Positions 38,451 through 49,845 of a DNA stretch of 64,000 nucleotides are shown in pieces (position 1 is the stretch's first letter; each line of letters begins with the position of its first letter). Under the pieces are notes generated by a model that was not told the origin of the DNA, did not search any database, and was given only the letters and a program-made list of their open reading frames with translations. Source of the DNA: Sindora glabra (lineage: Eukaryota > Streptophyta > Magnoliopsida > Fabales > Fabaceae). The stretch covers positions 16,768,713 to 16,832,712 of the forward strand of contig CM035234.1 of the NCBI GenBank assembly GCA_020226215.1, written 5' to 3'. A program made the position numbers and the translations under genes.

Positions 38451-39321
38451 AAATAAAGGGGGAATTAAAAATTAATTAAATTGAAAATTAAAATTAAAAA
38501 TAGAGGAAACTACCAATTTACTGCATGAAAGATTTGAGAGTTATCAAATTAGTACTAAAAGATTTCTTACATCAATTTGAAAAATTTTATCCTACATCAA
38601 TACTGCCATTAGTTCCTCTTATAAGTCATCCCATATGGTTATTAAAATTGCCAACATGGATTCATTAATCTCAATCAGCAAAATTTTAACAACCTGGGAT
38701 TTTATACTTTGTGTATTTGGGATTTATTTAAAAGGAGGTTTCTAGCAGACAAATTCTCTTTTATTGTATACTATGCAACACCTTGCAATAGCCTTGATTT
38801 GTGACACATGTACTGATCTTTTTTGTATATCTGTATATCCTATTGCTCCAAGTAAACGAAACTTGCAAAACTTTATTGACCATCACATTTTCATCCGTCT
38901 GTCCATCCGCCCTCTGTGTGTGTGTGTGTGTTTTCCAACCCACTGTCCTAACAACTTTTTTCCGATCTCTTAAGTGAGTTTGCTCAAACTAAAATGGCAT
39001 TTTATTTTTTGGATTTTATTTCTTTTAATTCTTTTTTGTATATGGTGGGATTATTTCATCGGTCCAGTTACAAGTTTGAAGGACATATAAATTTGAAAGG
39101 GAAATTATTTTCTGGGTGGTTTTACATAAAGATACTGATGAGATCTTGTTCAAAATTTTATAAATTGCACAGAAGATACAAGCTCAACATAACAACTATT
39201 TGACTTTAAATAGTTGAGGATTTAGATCACAATCAAAATAGTTAATCTATTGAAAAAAAACTTAATAAAATTAGTAAAATGAGATACAGTAAATTCTATA
39301 ATTTTCTAATGATCATTTGAA

Positions 39322-40421
39322 ATGTTGCCTGCAAATTCAATATCAGAATCAGCACAATCATCCATGGCTTGCTTTGAAGTCATAAAAAAAAAAAAATTCA
39401 AAGATGCTGGTATGCCCTCTTGCAATTACTTACTGGAGCTTCGCGGGAGTCCAAGCATTGCCACTCCGTGGGAAGAGTCGCCAATTAACATTGGACACTC
39501 AAATTCGACGTCGGCTCACTATCTTCAATACCTGCAACCACGATCGGAACTGGAAGAACAACTAAGGGTCTTTTTGGTTTAGGGGAAAATGGAATTTTTA
39601 GAAAATGTTTTCCTAAAAGAATATATTTTTGGAAAATGAATTGATTTTTTGTTGTTTAGTGCATAAAGAAAAAATATTTTCTTTTGTTTGGTACACAAAG
39701 AAAAATTAATTCTGTTTAAAGTAAATCAAAATTATTTATTTCAAAATTATTATAATTTTACTTACCTTTTAAAAAGGAAATTTTTTAATAAAATTTTTAT
39801 TGTTCTTGGTGCCTAATAATCCAATAATGATTGATTTCTAATAATAAAATATATATTAAAGGCATTACAAAATCTTATACATAGATTCACATAGTTAATT
39901 TAATTAATTATTATGAAATATTATATAATAGAGTATTTATCATGAGAAAAAGAGAGAGAATATTTTAGTAAATATTGTAGAAAAATATGCACCTAAACTT
40001 TAATAAATAAAAATAGATTTTATAAAAATAAAAATAGAGCATCCATTATGAAATATTTAATAAATAAAAATAAATTTTATTTGTGATCGCGATTGTATAA
40101 CAAGGTGAGAAGGTAAAAAGTTTAGGCTCGGGTATGGATGTACTGAGTAATAAGGAAAATGAATTTCATTTTTTAAAATGAGAAGTTATTTTCCTTAAAA
40201 ATAATACAACTTTCTGGTTGATCAGAATTTATTTTCTTGTTGATCAAAATTTTTGGATGTCCAAATAAGGGAAAGTTGGAAAATGAATTCCAAAAATTTA
40301 TTTTCTCTCCAACCAAACGGGCCTAAATGATCCAGAAGAATTTCAAGTGGCCAGTGGATACGCCAAAACCACTAAACATATCAAAACGATCATCGGAGAT
40401 ATCATTACTGTTGCCGTTTAA
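39322..40421 (+). pseudogene. Gene fragment split by a MITE insertion
   Basis: A frame from 39322 (SMACFEVIKKKKFKDAGMPS... through PRSELEEQL) has coding-like base composition up to 39565, where the Harbinger-like element begins. Immediately after the element and its TAA duplication, at 40327, sequence resumes in the same frame (NDPEEFQVASGYAKTTKHIK...) and runs 31 codons to a stop at 40419-40421. The insertion therefore appears to have interrupted one continuous reading frame. I do not recognise the protein. There is a run of 13 A at about 39383, so the frame upstream of it is uncertain. It lies within the 38501-41790 element. Confidence 0.5.
39566..40323. mobile_element. PIF/Harbinger-like (Tourist-type) MITE, 758 bp
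   Basis: The left end is GGGTCTTTTTGGTTTAGGGG. The complement of the right end is GGCCCGTTTGGTTGGAGAG. These fit the GGGCC.GTTTGGTT termini usual for Tourist-like elements. TAA flanks both ends (39563-39565 and 40324-40326), the 3-bp duplication of this superfamily. The interior is AT-rich with no transposase, so the element is non-autonomous. Confidence 0.76.
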
Positions 40422-40647
40422 GTAATTGTAGTGGTTGCAGCCACATTTAACCGCTGTTGGTGACTGTTTCTTGGGGGTCTCCTTTATAAAATTCTACATC
40501 ATATTTTTGCCAAGCAAATTGAGCTTGCTCAAATTCTGTTGTTCCTTTGTCTTTGTGTTGGACTGAGCTTCACTAATAATGGGTTTCTTCGAGGAGGAAT
40601 TCCTCAAAATGCTCGGCAACTGCTGTGGATTTGATGCTTTATGTTAG

Positions 40648-41575
40648 GGCTGGAAATTGGGTGGGTATGAATAGTTAAAGACTCCTAAACCAACTGCCTG
40701 CTCAAAATTGCATATCGTAAAATTGGACCCGCAACCGCCCGCAAATACTATGTTATCCACTTGAACTTTCGTGGTTACCAATGGTCACCATTGGGTGTAG
40801 GTGGATCTAGAATATTTTCAATAGAAATGTTCTACACACCAATTATTTTGCAAACTAATTCACAACTTACTTTTTCATATGTAATATTATCATAAAGCAA
40901 TATAAATCTACATGAAATATTATTATTTCCACTTGCAAAATTAACATAAAAGAACTAGTAAGCATTATCCCATTAGATGAAATTAGTTATACATAAATCA
41001 CCATTGTACTTTGTTAAAGAAATTAGTGAAGTTTAAATTGAAATTGAAATAAGATATAAATAGAAATGCAATCTATTTCAGAAACTAATATTGCTAGTTT
41101 TTATTTTAGTTTGTTTAGATGAAATGAATAAATGAATCTAGTATGTTCCCCAAATGTATGAAATTCTTAGATAAATGAATTGATTATACATAAATCATTA
41201 AGATTGGGTTACTTTTTATGAAGGGTGGAGGACTAAAGTTAAGTTGTATTTTCAATGTTTGACATCTTTGTCTAATGAGTAATGATGAGGAAGAAGCCAA
41301 CAATTTTTTTTTTCTTGCAACCAATGCCTAAAATAACATCATTCTTTGAATATTTATAGGTGGGTTACAATTAGTATTGGATAGTGAATTCTAACTCACA
41401 TAACTAAAATTTTCTTTTAAATTTTGTCCACTTTTACCCATCATAATATTTAATCCAACCTAAATCGTATAATTTTAGATTTGAGTGGATGGTTTGTAGT
41501 GGTTGGACTCAAAACTTCTAACCCTACTTTATGTGATAGGGATTAGGGATCTATCTCATCGAATATAGAAAAGGC
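40648..41575. repeat. Degenerate GGGT/ACCC-word repeat inside the long-TIR element
   Basis: Begins GGGCTGGAAATTGGGTGGGT and continues with scattered ACCCGCAACCGCCCGC, GGTGGGTTAC and CCAACCTAAATCG words on both strands. It resembles the noncoding plant repeats at 11170-11640 and 56790-57365. No gene is visible here. Confidence 0.4.
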
Positions 41576-42095
41576 TTCTTTTTTTCTTTTGTAATATTTT
41601 GTTGACCGAGATTAATGAGTCCACATTAGCAACTTTAACAGCCATGTAGGATGGCTTAATGGGGGGTTAATTGTAATATTAATTTGGAGTGAAAAATTTT
41701 AAATTAATATTAAATTGATATGAAAAATTCTTTTAATACTAATTTGATGTTTTTCAAAATTTTCAGATAGTAAATTGGTAGTTTCCTCTAAAAAAAATAA
41801 GGAACCAATTGGGTGGGAAAAAAATTGAGAGAAGCTGATACCTGTCCCAAATAATAAAAAACAATAAAAAATGGGGAAGAAATAGAATCCTGTTTTCTTA
41901 GTTTAAAAGGGGACAAAAAGGGATATGTTGTCTTACCTCCCTGTTTATATATTGAAGTCTATGGCTTGCGGTAGGTAAATAAAGAATAATGTTGTCTTTG
42001 AATAAAGTATTTAAAAAATATTAAGGATTTTGAAATTTTATATTTTAAAAATAATAATTTTGTTAAATTTTCATAAATGAGAATGATAGTTAATA

Positions 42096-42163
42096 TGATA
42101 TTTTAAAAATAAATATGAAATTTATAAAATGATATTTTAAAAATAAATATGAAATTTATAAAA
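42096..42163 (+). repeat. Perfect 34-bp tandem duplication
   Basis: The unit TGATATTTTAAAAATAAATA + TGAAATTTATAAAA occurs twice head to tail without change, followed by the start of a third (TGATATTTA). Being perfect in AT-rich DNA, it is probably recent. Confidence 0.9.
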
Positions 42164-42299
42164 TGATATTTATTTTGATTGAATTTAAAATATCAAATTT
42201 GATAACTTAAATTTTTATTTAGAATGGTTAATCAATTCTATTTAATTATTATCATATAAAATATTTTAATTTATAAAATTTAAAATTCTTAATAATTAA

Positions 42300-43840
42300 A
42301 TTACTGAGGAGTTGATCAGTAGAGGTGGGAAATATTTTTGGATCCAACCCAAATCATCTAAAAATATCCAAAAATGGATCGGTCGGTGACAAGTTAGAAG
42401 ATCTAACGGGCAGAGGCGAGTGAAGCAATATAAAGAGTTTTGGATTCACGGTCAGTGACTGTTGAACGTGCTCCTCCGAATGAAAATGTAGCTGTTCAAT
42501 ATTGAACTAAAAACACATTTCTCCATAACGAAATCACTTCCCGCTCATCAGCACCAGTGCCCTCTCCGTAATTGTAGCTGCAATTTTTCTGCAAATGCTA
42601 CCTTCGCAATTGCTCAGCTCAATCCAACGAAAGTTATAATTTTATCTATTTTTATCTCATAATTATTTGTATTTTTTCATTCTATGGTCTTTCTGTACGC
42701 ATGAAAATGTTTGGTAATGGCTGGTGAGTAAAATAATGTTTTGAAAACCCGATTGATATCGAATGAAAAAGTTTCCGGTTTTAACGATTTGAATGATTTT
42801 ACGTTTCAACTATTGAGTAATATTATAATTACAAAATTATATATTATATAAAATTTAATAAATAAATTAAATACTTATTTTGAAAATGTAAGTTTTAATC
42901 GATATAAAATAATAAATTCAATAAATTTTTATCATAAAATTAATAAAAACTATCAAATAAAAAAGGGAACTTTTTATTAGTTTAGTGATAATTTTTTTTA
43001 AAAAAATATTTGTGTATTTGATTTTTGAGAGTAATAAAATTTGCAAAAATAAAAAGAAAAGATTCAAGAAAAATAAAAAAATGACTGAAACGATTTTTAA
43101 TAAGTAAACTGATTTTTCAATTGGATACGGGTTTCATCGATTTTATTTGGTTTATATTAGTTCGAACCGGTCGAATTACCAAAATGATTTTAAGAATTGA
43201 GTTGAGCCATTTCCAATGCCAATTGACAGTTAGACCGATTCAATTTTGCAAACATTAGTGTAAAGTGAGAAGCTTTGTCTTAATTATGTTCTTTATTTTA
43301 TTCAAACCGGTTTTGTTGAATTTTCACTCATTAAAATCAAAATCTTAATAATCTTCTTCAATGCTCCGCTGGCAGCTTCGCTTCTTGGTTTAGTTTATTT
43401 TCTATTTCCTTTTTGTTCTAGATGTTTTGTTTTTCCTTCAAGAAACTAACAAAGAGAGGAGAAGTAAATAATGGAAAGTACACATGAATGTATAGTGAGA
43501 AATGGGCGGTTGACATGCGATGTAGGAGAAATTTAAAAATTTTTATAAAAAATTAGCAATCTTTTTCACTTTTTCCTTTGGCTCTATTGTTGTCATTTTT
43601 TCCAAGTTTTATGATTATTTTGTAAGTTTAGATGGTTTAATTGTTATTAAATATATATGGACGATTGCTAGTTCAATGCATGTTTTCCCCCTCCAATTTT
43701 CTTGTAACTTTAGTATAAACAAGGCAAGATTATAGTTAAGTATGTGCAGGAACTCAATAAAACCTGTTCAAAACTGATCCTTCGGGTAATGTCGAATTAG
43801 CCATGATAGGCAGTCGATTTTAGTATATCGTATGATATAA
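42300..43840. other. Intergenic with a GC-richer patch, no gene seen
   Basis: 42380-42640 is distinctly less AT-rich (ATCTAACGGGCAGAGGCGAG...CCCGCTCATCAGCACC) and could be the relic of a promoter or first exon. No frame exceeds a few dozen codons. 43320-43480 is pyrimidine-rich. The remainder is A/T-rich. Confidence 0.4.
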
Positions 43841-43844
43841 ATGA

Positions 43845-44690
43845 GCTTTATTTTACAATCAGCTGATAGTTATAATGATTAGTTGATTCAATTAATTATT
43901 AATTAATGACTGATTGTATTAACTGATTTAATTAACTAATTGCATTAGTTGTTTAAATAAAAATATTTAGTAAAATTAATTATTTATAATTAGCTGTTTG
44001 TATGTAAAATAAAAAATAAGAATATGAGTATATTTTATAAATTATTTGAGTATTTTTTATTTTAATATTTTAAATTCTATATTTTAAAAATTATTTAAGT
44101 ATTTTTTTATTAAGTAAGGATATAAATATATTTTATAAATTATTTACAATTAAAATCCTTGATATTTTAGTCCTTTTATAAAATTAAGGGGCTTTGTGTA
44201 TATTTTAAAATTAAAGGGTCTATATAATTTCAATTAAATTTAATAGAGATATGTGTATTTTTCTTTATATTTAAAATGTAACAAATACAATAATTTTAAA
44301 TAATAAAGGGATTAAAATTGTAATCAAATTTAAAAATGTTCCATTGATAAAGAGTGAAACATTTAAAAAATTATTTCAAAAGAGGGGCCGGCTGGAAAAA
44401 AGATGGCCCGTCCAGAGCCATTTCCTGGAGACTACTTCAATACATTATTGTGTGTGTGTGTGTGGGGGGGGGGTGGTAATTCTGCCCCTTTATATATTTA
44501 TAACTAGTAGTTGAAGGAAAACGTTGCAGGTAACGTTTTTAATATCTATTTAGGGTCCAAAAATTGCTTGAAACAGCTGCTCATTAAATAACCAAATTAG
44601 TTAATTTTATAAATCAACCAGTTAAATTTAATCCAATCAGTTAAAAGTCATTCGATAAACTATTTACCATACATCTCCATAGTTATCTTC
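43845..44690. mobile_element. AT-rich MITE, family A copy 2
   Basis: Shares GATTAGTTGATTCAATTAAT, TTAACTAATTGCATTAGTTG and AAAATATTTAGTAAAATTAA with the element at 15895-16650, in the same order and orientation. Both contain a GC-richer patch of unrelated sequence in the middle (here 44385-44480, with a GT run and 10 G). Confidence 0.5.
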
Positions 44691-44730
44691 GGATATAGCT
44701 AAAGTCAATTAGAAAATTTTTATATTATTA

Positions 44731-45267
44731 AAGAAAAATTATATTTTATTTACTTGTGGTTTCACTTTTTTTTTTACCTAATCCATCTTGAATTTTAAGA
44801 ATTATACTTTATCAATCTATATTTTTAATCATTGACACTTTATCTATTTAAACTATTTTCTGTCCAAATTTGATACTAAAATCACATATATTGCATATGA
44901 ACTTTATTTTCTCAAAAATTGATTTAATTTGACTGTCACATAGAGTTAATTTACTAAAAAAAAACCTATTTGACAACTTCTATTCAGTAATTGTGGGCAA
45001 AATTATGGCAGATAAATTTTTAATAAAATTAGAGTTTTTTGGGGATATTTTAATTTTGAATGAAAATCAAATTAAATCAAAATTTGAGAAAGTAAAAGTT
45101 ACATGACATTCACATGAGTTTTCTATTAAAATTTGAATGAGAAATAGTTTAAATAGGTAAAATATTAAAAATTAAAAGTACAAGTGGGTGAATTATAATA
45201 CTTAAAATCACAAATGAATTAATTCGAAAAGAGCAACATTGTAGATAGGTAAAGTGTAAATTTTCTT
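44731..45267. mobile_element. Long-TIR non-autonomous element, 537 bp
   Basis: The left 150 bases and the complement of the right 150 bases share AAGAAAA(A/T)TTA.A.TTTA, GATTTTAAG.ATTATA, TTTTTAAT and TTTA(T/C)CTATTTAAACTATTT in the same order. The flanks (ATATTATTA and AATATTAAT) are similar but not an exact duplication. Same general type as the element at 24529-24990. No coding sequence. Confidence 0.6.
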
Positions 45268-45444
45268 AATATTAATTATTGCAAGTAATTAATTTTCTTG
45301 AAAATCTTTTATACACACATACACACACATCATTATGAATATTTTCACATTTTTATTTTATAATTTTAGCATGATTTCTTTATAAATAGTGTCTTTAGCA
45401 TTGAGCAATAAGAGAAAGCAAGGTAAACAGATACGGATGGAGTT

Positions 45445-45722
45445 TCTGTTTGTTTCAATAAAAAATGTTTTTATTAAAATATAATTATAAAATATTAAGA
45501 TGAGAGAAAATATTTTATTTATTTAATGTTAAATATAAAAAATTTAAAAAAGTAACTTTTTTTATTTCAAAATGAAAATTGCTTTCCTCTATTATCATGT
45601 CTCTTGATAACATTTTTTTTAAGCTATCAATATAAATAATATATTATTCCTTCATTAATATATATGTATATATAAACTACATTTTCTTACAAAAATACTT
45701 TCTAATAAAATAAATACAGTCA
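45445..45722. mobile_element. AT-rich MITE, family M copy 1
   Basis: The left end is TCTGTTTGTTTCAATAAAAA. The complement of the right end is GACTGTATTTATTTTATTAG. The interior ATAATTATAAAATATTAAGA...ATTTTATTTATTTAATGTTA recurs at 62517-62770 and 48972-49240. Non-autonomous; borders approximate. Confidence 0.52.
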
Positions 45723-48700
45723 TAAGGCTTTTAAATATATTTCACTTTTATGGGTAAGCAAGTGAATGTTACCATTTTCCATTTTTTTCTCGGTAGTTAA
45801 CTGAATGTTGTTCAATTGGCCATTTTTTAGGATTGTATCAGAGATCGTTAACATTCATTATTTTAATTGGATTGAAAAAATCTTCTAACTAATTTAATAA
45901 TAATAAAATAATAAAAAATATTATAATTTATTTACCACTCCATTAATTTTATAATTTAATAAAGATTTTATTGTAGAGATGATTTAAATATTTTGAATTA
46001 GTATTTTTTAATTAAAATAACTTAAATATCCTTTATTATTTTATTGTCATTAAATTAGTAACATAATTTTTTTTCATCCAAATGAAAGAATAAATGTTAC
46101 TAACTATAACAGTGCAAATGAATTGAATTGAACTAAACATCTATATACTCAAGCCTAAACTTCAAAAACAAATGAGCTCGAACTTCATTCAAATATGATT
46201 AAACTTGAATAATTTAAATTCGAGTTTGAACCTTATTCAAATACGAGCCCAGATAAGTCTACATTAACTAATTAGAATAGTATGCTATAAAGCTTTGATT
46301 TCACATTGGAATATTCAAATTTAAATTCAAACTTTTAATAAATATGAAAATAAATAAGTTATACAACCTTACTCTTATTGTTTTTGTTTCACTTAAAGTT
46401 GATTGTATGAAATCTTATTTTTCACCAATAAACTAAATACCAATTTTTTTTTATCTCATTTCATTTATCAATATAAGTTTTCTGTAATCATTAAATTTAT
46501 GAAAAAAATTTATACAACTATCACATAATATCAACAATTATGATAAAGAAAAACTAATTATTTCAACTAAGGTATTATAATTCTTCATGCAACCTCAACA
46601 ACTACTCATGTAATTGAATTTTTTATGTATTATATTATTTATATATAGTATAAAAATAAAAATATATTTTTTTATTATTGAAAATCATTTAAACTCGCAA
46701 ATAGTTTGAGTTGAGTAATATAAAAATCCCCTTTCTCCCCCTCTCTCTCTTTATATATATATATGTGGTAATTAGCAACTCCAACTCTTACATTTAGATA
46801 AAAATATCAAACCACTAATTTAAAAATAATAAAGAATATTAAAATTAATTTAACACCACCAATATCTACTTTAATTAATAAGCGTATTTATTAGAAAAAT
46901 AAGAGAGAATGAATTGAATTACCTAAAATATATTAAATTAATACTCTATTTATTTTTCATTATCTATCATAATTAACTAATTTTATAGATATCAAGAAAG
47001 TGGTTTAGTTTTATTTTTATTTTTATTAGACTTTTTAAAACTATCCTTTAACTCATTATTATGAACAAAATTCAAGACAGTTGAAAATAGAGAGAGAATT
47101 ATGATGAAATAAATATGTTAATATATTTTATGAAGGTTAATGAAGTATTTATTAGTAAAAAAGTTTATCAAAATTCTTAAGTGATAGATAAAAAAGAACA
47201 AAAAATTTTTTTAAAATGCTATATATAATAAGGAATGGAGAGAGCATTTTTCTATTAAAATTATTTAAATACTCTATTATTTTATTATAATTAAATTAGT
47301 AGTATGAATTCTTTCATTTAAATGAAAAACTGGAGGTTGTGTCCATATGTGGACGTTAATAATCTCATACATATATATATTGGGAGATTAACAACTTCCA
47401 TAGTTATTAAAAAAAGAAAAAAATGCTATTAACTCAAAAACAATTTCCTACTATTATTGACCATTGTCGTTGACCACTACAAGCCATTACCATAGTTATT
47501 AACCATCGCCCATCATTATTTATTGTTGATGAATATTATTTATCACCATCCATCACTAGTGAACATCCAATGACAAAGTTAGTAATCTTTAAAAATGAAC
47601 TTAAATTAATGTATAGTTTGAAAGAAGGATAATACATGTCAAATGGATTCTTCCCCCTTTCCCAGTGTGGCAACCAACATTTTGTTAAAAAATAATGATT
47701 AGTTAGTTTAAATTTTAATTAACTTTTGATAACGAGTTGCATAATTTGAATGGGTAGGAGATAATATTTGGAGGAGTTCATTCTTGCTTTGAACACCACT
47801 AAAACCTTTTTTGGCCCCGATCAAACTTAAAAATGATTAATAATATTTTCTACACTTTCTTTTATAAACAGCAGACAAGGTACCACATCAAAATATACTT
47901 GGATATAACCATTTGGGATTTTGCAGCTAAACTGGTCCGCAAAATTATGATATGCGTAAAATATGTTAAAACGTACTCAATAATATTAACGATTATTAAT
48001 GATTTGTTAGGAGGAGATGTCAAACGTACTCTAAACTGTGTAAGGAAAATCTCTCATATATGCATGACTCTTAATGTCATTTCTCAATAAATAATGCACA
48101 ACCCAACAGACAAAAACTCCATAAGCAACTTCGAAAGATAGTCAGAACAAACTATAGTAGACAAACTATATAATAAAGAGCATGGAAGCACTTAATTTGG
48201 TCCATTTGATGTGTTTCCAACCATTAATAATTGGCTTCTATAATTTGTTCATTTTACCAATGAATCTATATATATATATATATCTCAATGGTGCTTAAAA
48301 GCATATCTCCACGTGACTTACATTATCTCTCTTTTGCTCAATCAATCTCACTTATATTTTATATATTTTAAAATAGATACAACACAAAGTGTGCTAATTC
48401 TCCTTATGAGAACTGAGTACTCGCTTGACTGGCCTCAATTTAGTAGATAGTTTCCTTTATCTCCCACAGGATATTTATTTTATAGTAGCAATTGGTGTTA
48501 TCCTAACATCTAAAATCATTATTTAATGACCCTGTGCTTGGATTCCATACTTCAGATGATTGTACAGTGTACAGTAATATGTTACTTCATACTTTAGATA
48601 ATTGTGGATTACATAATAAGGTTATATAGGCTAGCTTGGAGGGGGTGTACCTAATGGCGTTTTTACAGTCCATAAAAGACACCAATTTTTGACACAGAGA

Positions 48701-48971
48701 CTGAACAAATCTATCAGACTTATTGCTATGGGAAGAATTCTTCAGCTCCTATAGACATTCTGCAATTAACTAGAGACCTATTATGTGTGCAAATAATAGC
48801 TTCCCCAAACTTCCCTATGCGTGGTGTGCTCAAAATAAATCAAATATTCAGATTATGTGCACATGTAATTATTAATTTAAATTCACAACAAATTGCTTTT
48901 AGTTAAGGTCAATAAACAATACTTTTAGATTTTTTTATAAAAAAATATTCAGATTTTGTGATTTAATTAAA
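45723..48971. other. AT-rich intergenic DNA, no supported gene
   Basis: 46110-46260 is a GAGCTCGAACTT / GAGTTTGAAC-type degenerate repeat. 47430-47580 is a low-complexity stretch of recurring CCATTACCAT / CCATCACTA-like words. 47760-48110 is GC-richer and contains an 85-codon frame (47833-48090, KIYLDITIWDFAAKLVRKIM) that I cannot place and that may be a transposon remnant. 48160-48860 is also less AT-rich without a frame. Confidence 0.4.
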
Positions 48972-49240
48972 GTCGTATTTATTTTTCATAAGATATTTTT
49001 TAATAAAAAATTTATATTCTTATACATATAAATGAAGAAATATCATATATTTTTATACTTTATGATGAAAAAATAATCTTTAAAATTATGATGGAGGCAA
49101 AAATAATTAATTCTTTAAAAAATTTATTTTTTTGTTAAATTCACTATATTTAATATTAAATATATTAATTATTTTTTATTATTTTAATAATTTATAATTA
49201 TACTCCTAAAAAATTATTTTTTATCAAAATAAACAGATCC
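48972..49240. mobile_element. AT-rich MITE, family M copy 2
   Basis: The left end is GTCGTATTTATTTTTCATAA. The complement of the right end is GGATCTGTTTATTTTGATAA. The ends therefore match each other and the family M copies at 45445 and 62517. The interior carries TTTAATATTAAATATATTAA and ATTTTAATAATTTATAATTA as in the other members. Confidence 0.5.
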
Positions 49241-49249
49241 TAAAATAAT

Positions 49250-49370
49250 CACCGAGTCTGTAGCTCAACTGCAAAAGCCTTGTGCGCCCTAGGGACTACT
49301 CGTATGCATGGGAGGGGTTCAAATTCCATCCAATCCGATCCCCCCTCCACGGGACCAAAGAAGGGGTTTT
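49250..49370 (+). mobile_element. tRNA-derived SINE
   Basis: CTGTAGCTCAACTG at about 49258-49271 contains a good pol III A box, and GGGGTTCAAATTCC at 49315-49328 a B box, spaced as in a tRNA gene. The sequence between cannot fold as a normal tRNA anticodon arm, and the 3' part (CCCCCTCCACGGGACC) continues beyond where a tRNA would end. A tRNA-like head with an unrelated body is the form of a SINE. It inserted directly beside a family M MITE. Confidence 0.72.
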
Positions 49371-49499
49371 TTAATTAAGATAATATATGGGCTTTTTGTT
49401 TGAAATCATTTTAATTATTAAAATCCAAACTAAATAAATTTAATAAATTCCTCAAATAAAACGCTAACGTAGATATTCAACTTTCTACTTTAAAAAGAG

Positions 49500-49845
49500 C
49501 CATTTAATTTTCGCAATAAAATTGAAATTCAGCTGTTCGATGTGATGTCAAAAAGCTTTCTTGATTCAATTAGAAAAGATAATATATAATTTTATGGTTG
49601 TTGCATATTTGCATGTAATAAGCGTGACTTATTTTTTAAAAGAATAATGTTTACATGAAGCTAAATGTCCATATCTTTGCATGATGGAACTTTATAAGAA
49701 GCACTCTTACTATTTTGAGTATTTTTAATTATAAAGGAAGCTAATTTATATTTAATTTTCATTGTTTCTTAAATTGTCATATTGGAAAATGAGATATAGG
49801 AGAAAATTAAATGATAAGAAAATTTAAAAAATACAGTACAAATTT
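49500..49845 (+). repeat. Dispersed repeat R1, copy 3
   Basis: Shares with copy 4 (62930-63300) the upstream ATTGAAATTCAGCTGTTCGA, then ATATATAATTTTATGGTTG, GCATATTTGCATGTAATAAG, CCATATCTTTGCATGATG, ACTTTATAAGAAG and AATGAGATATAGGAGAAAAT. It is the best-matching pair in the family. Similarity appears to extend left to about 49390. Confidence 0.75.

Larger units (their letters stand above)
38501..41790. mobile_element. 3.3-kb long-TIR element carrying gene fragments (Pack-MULE candidate)
   Basis: 38501-38690 and about 41590-41790 are inverted copies about 190-200 bp long. The outermost 22 bases, including TAGAGGAAACTACCAATTTA, are identical on the two sides. Further in, both contain ATCAAATTAGTA.TAAAAGA, AAGTCATCCCATATGG / AAGCCATCCTACATGG and TTCATTAATCTC. 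Flanks are A-rich on both sides, so a target duplication cannot be called. No transposase is visible. The inside contains a gene-like frame (39322 on), a nested Harbinger-like MITE and GC-richer stretches, as in elements that pick up host gene pieces. Confidence 0.62.

Noticed and set aside
47833..48090. 85-codon frame as a gene
   Set aside because: The composition is slightly better than its surroundings, but the product is not recognisable and no exon context was found.
49255..49330. Functional tRNA gene
   Set aside because: A and B boxes are present, but the sequence between does not form an anticodon arm and the 3' end lacks an acceptor match; a SINE fits better.
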